From: Bacteroidales bacterium UBA4179
Lineage (GTDB): Bacteria; Bacteroidota; Bacteroidia; Bacteroidales; Dysgonomonadaceae
DNA length: 64,000 nt
Assembly (NCBI GenBank): GCA_002381125.1
Contig: DFUT01000042.1
Location: 56,998-120,997, forward strand
Direction: 5' to 3'
Position 1 is the stretch's first letter. Every line of letters starts with the position of its first letter. Under the pieces are notes generated by a model. That model ran no database searches. It was not told the origin of the DNA and worked only from the letters and a program-made list of their open reading frames with translations. Both the position numbers and the translations under genes were made by a program. Shown here one piece after another: positions 58,579 to 64,000 of this stretch.

Positions 58579-60336
58579 ATGTATCAAAAACAATCACTTT
58601 TTTTAAATAGCTTTACCCTTACTTTTTTTCTTTTTTGCGCCTTTTTCGCAAACGCTCAATCCACACATCTTTCCACAGGGAAAAAAGAAATAGTATTAAA
58701 CGAAAAGGAACAAAGAAAATTCGATTATTATTTTTATGAAGGTATCAATTCAAAAGTGCAAGGCAAGTATGATGAGGCTTTTGACTATTTGCAACATTGT
58801 TATTCCATCGATTCAACCAACGCCAATGTACTGACAGAATTGGGTACATTTTACAATGTACTCGATGAAAAGAGCAAAGCATTGGATTTTTTAAAAAAAG
58901 CGGTTAAATACGATCCGAAAAACTATTACTATAACATGATGCTTGCCGGTCTAAACAAAGAATTGGGCAAAAATCAAGATGCCATAGATATTTATCGGTT
59001 TCTGTTAAAAGAATACCCCTCAAAATTGGAGCTCTATATGCAGCTTTCACAGGCATATGCCGACAGCGGCGAACTTCAAAAAGCCATTGATGCATTGAAC
59101 GAATTGGAAAATATTTCAGGCGTTTCGGAAACTACGGCTCTCAGTAAATTTCAGCTGTATTCCATGCTAAACCAAAAAGAAAAAGCTTTCATGGAAATTG
59201 AGAATATCATTGCTCAAAATCCTGATGACCCTCGTTATATCGTTCTTCTGGGAGACCTTTATCTGCAAGATGACCAACCGGATAAAGCCATATATTATTA
59301 TAACCGGGCAAAGGAGGTCGATCCGGATTATCCCAATCTGATACTTTCTATGGTCAATTATTATGAAAAGACAGGAAACCGGGAGGCCGCCGAAGAAGAA
59401 CTACGAAAAGCCATTGCGGGAGCGGAAATCGACGCCGAGACCAAAATACAGTTACTTACCCGCTATATTGACATCCTTCTGCAGAACAAACGGGACATTA
59501 AATTGGTAAACCCACTCTTTGAAACGTTATTTGATCAATATCCCAACAATACCTTTTTAAACCTCATTTACGGCAATGTGTTGCTGCTGCAAGAGAACAA
59601 AGAAGAGGCATGGAAACAATTCGAAATTTATACAAAGGCCAATCCCGCCGATCCTGTCGGATACGAACAAATGCTACGCCTTGCTTTACCCGACAGCATC
59701 GATAAAATAATTGAAATCACCGAAGAAGCCATAAAACATATTCCCGATGCACCCCAATTTTATTTTTATCTTGGAGCAGCAAAATACCAACAAGAAAAAT
59801 ATAAAGAAGCTCTCGACGTATTCGAAGAAGGATTAAAGTCGGCAAAAATCGATAATCCGTTGCTTAAATCCGATTTTTACGGTCAGATCGGCGACTTGTA
59901 TTATTTTCTAGGAAACAAAGAAGCGGCTTTTGAAAATTATGAAAAAGCGTTAAAACTCAACCCGCAAAATCTGCACGTATTAAACAATTACAGTTATTAT
60001 TTGTCATTAGAAAAGAAAGACTTGGATAAAGCCGAACAAATGAGCAGTATAACAGTGAAAGCCGAACCGACCAATCCTACCTTCTTAGACACATACGGAT
60101 GGGTTCTTTTCATGCAGGGAGCATATACCACAGCAAGGATTTATATCGAAAATGCCGTTAAATACAGCGAGGAAGAGCCTTCTGCGGAAATCCTCGAACA
60201 TTATGGTGATGTGCTATATGTGACCGGAAAACCCGAAAAAGCATTGGAACAATGGAAAAAAGCCAAAGAATTGGGTAGTGATTCAAAAACACTTGACGAA
60301 AAAATTCGAACAGGAAAGTATATTGAAGCAAAATGA
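58579..60336 (+). CDS. Tetratricopeptide repeat protein, exported
   Basis: A 585-residue protein with a signal peptide (FTLTFFLFCAFFANAQ) and about ten TPR units across most of its length (for example YDEAFDYLQHCYSIDSTNAN, DKAIYYYNRAKEVDPDYPNL, KEAAFENYEKALKLNPQN, with KEALDVFEEGLKSA between). It lies between dut and the DUF4292 lipoprotein and overlaps the latter by four bases, suggesting a shared role in the outer membrane or peptidoglycan. A periplasmic scaffold role is inferred; no enzyme domain is seen. Confidence 0.88.
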   Translation: MYQKQSLFLNSFTLTFFLFCAFFANAQSTHLSTGKKEIVLNEKEQRKFDYYFYEGINSKVQGKYDEAFDYLQHCYSIDSTNANVLTELGTFYNVLDEKSKALDFLKKAVKYDPKNYYYNMMLAGLNKELGKNQDAIDIYRFLLKEYPSKLELYMQLSQAYADSGELQKAIDALNELENISGVSETTALSKFQLYSMLNQKEKAFMEIENIIAQNPDDPRYIVLLGDLYLQDDQPDKAIYYYNRAKEVDPDYPNLILSMVNYYEKTGNREAAEEELRKAIAGAEIDAETKIQLLTRYIDILLQNKRDIKLVNPLFETLFDQYPNNTFLNLIYGNVLLLQENKEEAWKQFEIYTKANPADPVGYEQMLRLALPDSIDKIIEITEEAIKHIPDAPQFYFYLGAAKYQQEKYKEALDVFEEGLKSAKIDNPLLKSDFYGQIGDLYYFLGNKEAAFENYEKALKLNPQNLHVLNNYSYYLSLEKKDLDKAEQMSSITVKAEPTNPTFLDTYGWVLFMQGAYTTARIYIENAVKYSEEEPSAEILEHYGDVLYVTGKPEKALEQWKKAKELGSDSKTLDEKIRTGKYIEAK

Positions 60337-61199
60337 ATACCAACTTCCAAAAAATGAAAGCGCTCGATTATTATCTTATTTTGTTGTCAAGTGTAATTCT
60401 TTTGGGTATAAATGCCTGTAAACCCAAAAAAGAAATCATTCGTGCAACCTTGCACACAACAGAGAAAGCCGAAAACGAACTCTTTTCGGATATATTGTCG
60501 AACCAATTGGACTTCTCGACTTTTTCGGCAAAATTGAATATATCATTGAGTAACGCAAAACACGCCATGACTTCAAAAGCCAATTTGAAAATCATAAATG
60601 ATCAAATACTTCAATTATCCGTTCAACCACTTTTCGGCATAGAAATATTCCGTTTTTATATAGATAACGATACCGTTGTCATACTCGATCGAATGAATAA
60701 ACGTTATGTAAAGGAATCGATAAACGAACTGAAAAACCGCTATCCGGTAGAATTCGATTATCATACGTTGCAATCGTTGTTTACAAACAAGCTTTTTTTA
60801 GGAGCGAACAAAGTACTTACGCCATCGGATTATACCCAATTTACATACGGGAGAACCACAACCAACTACTACTTGAAATCGATAAATAACGACTCGTCCA
60901 TTACTTATCTCTTTACAATTGATGGTGACGATCGGATTACTTTCTCACATTTGTTCCATCCTACGAATAAATATTCATTACAATGGAGTTATAGTGATTT
61001 TAAACAGCTCGGAACATATATTTTTCCTTATAAAGGAAGAATAGAAGTAAATTCACCCAAACACAAATTAGATATCGAAATGAATTATACGGATATTGTG
61101 CTCAATGAACCTATGGAATTGTCTATTACCATTCCCAAGGGCTATACTCAAACCAATTTCTCCGATATTATAAAAATCATTACAGCAGACAGCCGATGA
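60333..61199 (+). CDS. DUF4292 family lipoprotein
   Basis: A 288-residue lipoprotein (YLILLSSVILLGINAC) of the Bacteroidetes DUF4292 family, with a LolB/LppX-like beta-fold inferred from family knowledge (FSTFSAKLNISLSNAKHAM; LQLSVQPLFGIEIFRFYIDN; VVILDRMNKRYV). It overlaps the TPR gene (ATGA) and the EnvC-like gene (ATGA), so the three are translationally coupled. ATG 60354 is a possible later start. Function not established. Confidence 0.85.
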   Translation: MNTNFQKMKALDYYLILLSSVILLGINACKPKKEIIRATLHTTEKAENELFSDILSNQLDFSTFSAKLNISLSNAKHAMTSKANLKIINDQILQLSVQPLFGIEIFRFYIDNDTVVILDRMNKRYVKESINELKNRYPVEFDYHTLQSLFTNKLFLGANKVLTPSDYTQFTYGRTTTNYYLKSINNDSSITYLFTIDGDDRITFSHLFHPTNKYSLQWSYSDFKQLGTYIFPYKGRIEVNSPKHKLDIEMNYTDIVLNEPMELSITIPKGYTQTNFSDIIKIITADSR

Positions 61200-62506
61200 A
61201 AAAATTCGTTATCACATTCTCACTATTTCTCTCCTGTTTTACTTTATTCTCTCAAACCATACAAATCGAATCACTACAAAAACAACGAGAACTATTACAG
61301 GAAGAAATTCAAAATACCAATAAGCTTTTTCTCGATGTTAAGAAACACACTACTACTATTTTACAACGTATCAATCTCATTAATAAGCAACTCGAAACAA
61401 GAAGGGAGCTCATCACCGTGTATCGAAACGAAATTGCTGCTCTTGAGAAAGAACAAAAACGATTGGAAAAAGAAATTATAAAGCTCAATGAAGAATTGAC
61501 GAAAAAACAAGAAAACTACGCCAGAGCAATTAAAGGGATGCTAAATCATCAACAGTCTCAAAAAAAATTATTTTTTATACTCTCCGGAAAAACATTGGGA
61601 GAATCGTTGCGCAGAATGCAATACCTGAAAGATTATTCAAAATGGCAAAAAAAACAAGCCGAAGAAATCAAAAAGAAACAAGCAGAACTGGCAGAGAAAA
61701 AAAACGAACTTGCCAAAGCGAAAACAAATAAAGAAAAAGCGTTGCTCGCACTGCAAAATGAGCAAAACAAACTTGTGAACGAAGAAAAAATGCGTCAAAC
61801 GGAAATGGCCGAGGCTAAAGGCAGACAGCAAGAGTTGCAAAAAACGCTTCAAGCCAAACGTCAACAAGCAGCCAAATTGAATGCTCAAATCGAAAAATTA
61901 ATCGCCGAAGAGGTAGCTCGGCAGGAAAGGGAAGCCGAAGCTCGCCGCCGTGCACAAGAAGCAGAAAGAAAACGCGCTTTAGAAGCACAAAAAATCAAAG
62001 ATAGCCAAAAAAAACAAGAGGAATCGAAGTCGACAATTCAAAAAGAAACAACAGAAGATGTATATGTTGCATCAGCCGAAACATTTAATCTTTCTAAAAA
62101 TTTTGCAGCCAATAAAGGTAAACTACCCATGCCGGTAACCGGAACTTCTACCATTATATCGAATTTCGGCATTAACAAAAGCAGCGAATGGAATGTATCC
62201 ATCAATAGTAATGGGATCGATATTCAAGCACAACAAGGTGCCGATATTCGCACCATATTCGATGGGGAGGTCTCAAAAGTATTCTCATTTCCCGGTTCGA
62301 ACACGTGCATGATTGTTCGTCATGGAGATTATTATACCTTCTATGCCAACATCATTGATCCCTCGGTAAAACAAGGGGATAAAGTAAAAACCGGCCAAGC
62401 GCTGGGGAAAATTTATACCGATCCCGATACAGGTATTTCCACGATGCACTTCCAACTCTGGCAAAAAACCAACAAATTGGATCCTCGTCCCTGGATTCGT
62501 CCCTAA
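61196..62506 (+). CDS. EnvC-like murein hydrolase activator (degenerate M23)
   Basis: A 436-residue exported protein: signal peptide, a long coiled coil (residues about 22-280, rich in Glu, Lys and Gln, with an Arg/Ala-rich part AEARRRAQEAERKRALEAQ), then a LytM domain. The first Zn site, normally HxGxD, reads NGIDIQAQQG, so the histidine is lost; MHFQLWQK keeps one histidine of the second. This is the degenerate pattern of EnvC-type activators that regulate amidases during cell separation. The start is coupled to DUF4292 by ATGA. Confidence 0.9.
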   Translation: MKKFVITFSLFLSCFTLFSQTIQIESLQKQRELLQEEIQNTNKLFLDVKKHTTTILQRINLINKQLETRRELITVYRNEIAALEKEQKRLEKEIIKLNEELTKKQENYARAIKGMLNHQQSQKKLFFILSGKTLGESLRRMQYLKDYSKWQKKQAEEIKKKQAELAEKKNELAKAKTNKEKALLALQNEQNKLVNEEKMRQTEMAEAKGRQQELQKTLQAKRQQAAKLNAQIEKLIAEEVARQEREAEARRRAQEAERKRALEAQKIKDSQKKQEESKSTIQKETTEDVYVASAETFNLSKNFAANKGKLPMPVTGTSTIISNFGINKSSEWNVSINSNGIDIQAQQGADIRTIFDGEVSKVFSFPGSNTCMIVRHGDYYTFYANIIDPSVKQGDKVKTGQALGKIYTDPDTGISTMHFQLWQKTNKLDPRPWIRP

Positions 62507-62714
62507 AACGATACAATCAAGCAGGCAGAGGAATTATTCACCCACCCGGCATGTTATCGCAAAATGCAACTCCCACGCTACGCGGCATGCTCCCGCACCG
62601 AACGGTTGCTTCTAATGGTGCAATGCTTCGTAGTTTAATGATAAGCCGGATAAACGAAGTTCATTGAACCGAGGCCTTTATAACCTAATGGGATTGAGGA
62701 CTGCCCGACATACC
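62507..62714. other. Intergenic stretch before terminator
   Basis: About 200 bases with no gene. Contains a GC-rich block at 62575-62625 (CGCTACGCGGCATGCTCCCG and CCGAACGGTTGC) reminiscent of the block near 40975-41015, but the similarity is weak. Confidence 0.3.
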
Positions 62715-62761
62715 AAAAATAAAAAGACCGCCATATTTTACCTGGCGGTCTTTTTATTTTT
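62715..62761. terminator. Bidirectional intrinsic terminator
   Basis: GACCGCCA (62726-62733) and TGGCGGTC (62743-62750) with flanking A and T runs on either side extend to a 19-bp near-perfect hairpin. It separates the convergent EnvC-like and OmpA genes and has T tracts for both strands. Confidence 0.93.
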
Positions 62762-62800
62762 AAATACAGGGGGAGCCCCCTTTCTTTCTTGAATCACCTA

Positions 62801-63943
62801 TTATTCGGTGAAAAAGATAGCAACACGGTTCCAGTCGTTTTGCGGATACGGTTGTTCTGTATCACCCTTCCAATCCACACTAATACGGCTGCTGTCAATT
62901 CCATACTCGTTAATCAACACATCAGCTACAGCCTTAGCACGTTTTTCGGAGAGTTTCCAGTTATATTCAGGATAACCGGTAAGTTTATCGGCATAACCAA
63001 CAATCTTAACTTTGGCATCCGGATTTTGCTTCAGATATTCGGCTGTATTATAAATGCTCACGTGCTGATGCCTGTCGATCTTGTAAGAATCGATACGGAA
63101 GTATACTACGTTAGGCACGTAAACGGTTGCTTCCGGTTGTACTTCCGGGCATTCCGGACATTCCGGACATGATTCGGGACGTTTACTGAGTTCTTCGTTT
63201 TCGGCACGCAGTCTGTTGATTTGACTATTCAAATCGTTGATAAGGCTATAATCCATCAATTCGGCAGGTGTGAAGTCTTGTTTTCCGCCAAGGCCGAATT
63301 GAACGCCTGCCAATGCCGTCAACATGGCATCATATTCCCAATCACCTTCCGGAGTAGCACCGAAATCGAACGATTCTTGCATCAATCTATAACCGATTTC
63401 AAGGAAAAGATTCACATTTTTACCTACGCGGAAATTGTTGATGATACCCCCATTAAGAGTCAACGACTGATTTTGTCTTTTGAACACGGGTTCGCCTTTG
63501 ACCGGTCTTTCAAACCAATCTTTCATACCGTACATGTACCCGATACCAAGATAAGGCACGAAAGTATAAACTCTATCCGGTTTATACCCCATAATGGCAT
63601 CGGTCATGTTATACATGATTTCGCCATGACCTCCGGCCCATTTCATTTTTACGTCATTTTCCCAGTCTATCACCGGTTCACCTGCATCTATGGCGAAACG
63701 AACACCCCAAATAGGAGAAACCCATTTTCCAAATGTCAGCTGACCGATCCACCCGATTCGATCACCGAAATTGTCAAAATCTTTCATGTTGTAGGTGTCA
63801 ATACCACCTGCCAATCCCATAAACCAGTTGTCACTGGCCTTATTCTTCAGGTAAACAGTACCGTGAGAAACATTCTGAACTTCTTGAGCACTTATACAAA
63901 ATGCCACAAGAGCAGAGATTAAAAGTAAACCAAACTTTTTCAT
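62801..63943 (-). CDS. OmpA-family outer membrane protein
   Basis: A 380-residue outer membrane protein: signal peptide (LLLISALVAFCISA), an N-terminal eight-strand-type beta-barrel (residues about 20-230, with alternating aromatic strands such as VPYLGIGYMYGMKDWF), a short coiled coil (INDLNSQINRLRAENEELSK), a Cys-Pro linker CPECPECPE, and a C-terminal OmpA peptidoglycan-binding domain (VKIVGYADKLTGYPEYNWK; LSEKRAKAVADVLINEYG; NDWNRVAIFF). Such proteins are abundant and tie the outer membrane to the cell wall. The cysteines of the linker could form disulfide bonds between subunits. Confidence 0.94.
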   Translation of the reverse strand: MKKFGLLLISALVAFCISAQEVQNVSHGTVYLKNKASDNWFMGLAGGIDTYNMKDFDNFGDRIGWIGQLTFGKWVSPIWGVRFAIDAGEPVIDWENDVKMKWAGGHGEIMYNMTDAIMGYKPDRVYTFVPYLGIGYMYGMKDWFERPVKGEPVFKRQNQSLTLNGGIINNFRVGKNVNLFLEIGYRLMQESFDFGATPEGDWEYDAMLTALAGVQFGLGGKQDFTPAELMDYSLINDLNSQINRLRAENEELSKRPESCPECPECPEVQPEATVYVPNVVYFRIDSYKIDRHQHVSIYNTAEYLKQNPDAKVKIVGYADKLTGYPEYNWKLSEKRAKAVADVLINEYGIDSSRISVDWKGDTEQPYPQNDWNRVAIFFTE

Positions 63944-64000
63944 AAATTTAAATTTTTAATTTAAACAATTAAATTCTTAATTCCCATAACTCGATAATTA

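Overview
The window is from a Bacteroidales genome; a Dysgonomonadaceae- or Porphyromonadaceae-like relative fits best, but that is inference. The signs are TAnnTTTG -7 promoter boxes, many exported or lipoprotein glycoside hydrolases (GH92, GH125, GH97, GH123-like), Na+-NQR, an ECF sigma/FecR pair, and Bacteroidetes-specific lipoproteins (DUF4837, DUF4292).

Layout. 0-3.2 kb: two alpha-mannosidase genes (GH92 cut by the window edge, then GH125) on the minus strand. 3.3-9.4 kb: the complete nqrABCDEF operon. 9.5-21.4 kb: a branched-chain amino acid operon, leuA-leuC-leuD-cimA-leuB-ilvD-ilvB-ilvN-ilvC. It is preceded by an Ile/Leu/Val-rich leader peptide with mutually exclusive antiterminator and terminator hairpins, and followed by a strong terminator. 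The cimA gene is of the Leptospira citramalate synthase type, so isoleucine could be made from pyruvate without threonine. 21.5-24.8 kb: rlmN-DUF4837-pdxA on the minus strand. 25-29.8 kb: a second glycan cluster (a broken PNGase F-like gene, a GHL10-type hydrolase, a GH123/DUF4091-like lipoprotein) interrupted by a small coupled cassette that looks like the tail of a polymorphic toxin with two membrane proteins. 30-31.6 kb: an AbiEi/AbiEii toxin-antitoxin pair behind an inverted-repeat operator. 31.8-35.2 kb: tRNA-Lys, ahcY, and a chimeric protein in which an HUH (Y1) transposase domain sits inside a degenerate Eco57I-type DNA methyltransferase domain.

35.4-41.7 kb is a graveyard: a PfkB kinase next to GH32 and GH172 remnants, an IS21 istB remnant, an ars operon with intact arsR but truncated arsC and an arsM carrying an in-frame TAG, a peptidase C10 remnant, and an internally deleted IS481 element that keeps both terminal inverted repeats. 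41.8-47.2 kb: a metallo-beta-lactamase-fold protein, an ECF sigma/FecR pair without its usual SusCD partner, an aldose 1-epimerase and an M23 peptidase lipoprotein. 47.3-64 kb is mostly housekeeping: nth-rsmE-DUF151, tRNA-His, a SpoU methyltransferase, tkt-rpiB, an S41 peptidase, a sugar isomerase plus GH97 pair, an IS30 remnant, the dut-TPR-DUF4292-EnvC cluster, and an OmpA-family porin.

The most unusual items are the methyltransferase/HUH chimera, the leader-peptide attenuator in front of the leucine-isoleucine-valine operon, the toxin-tail cassette, and the concentration of decayed genes between 25 and 58 kb. No CRISPR array, rRNA gene or phage module was seen.
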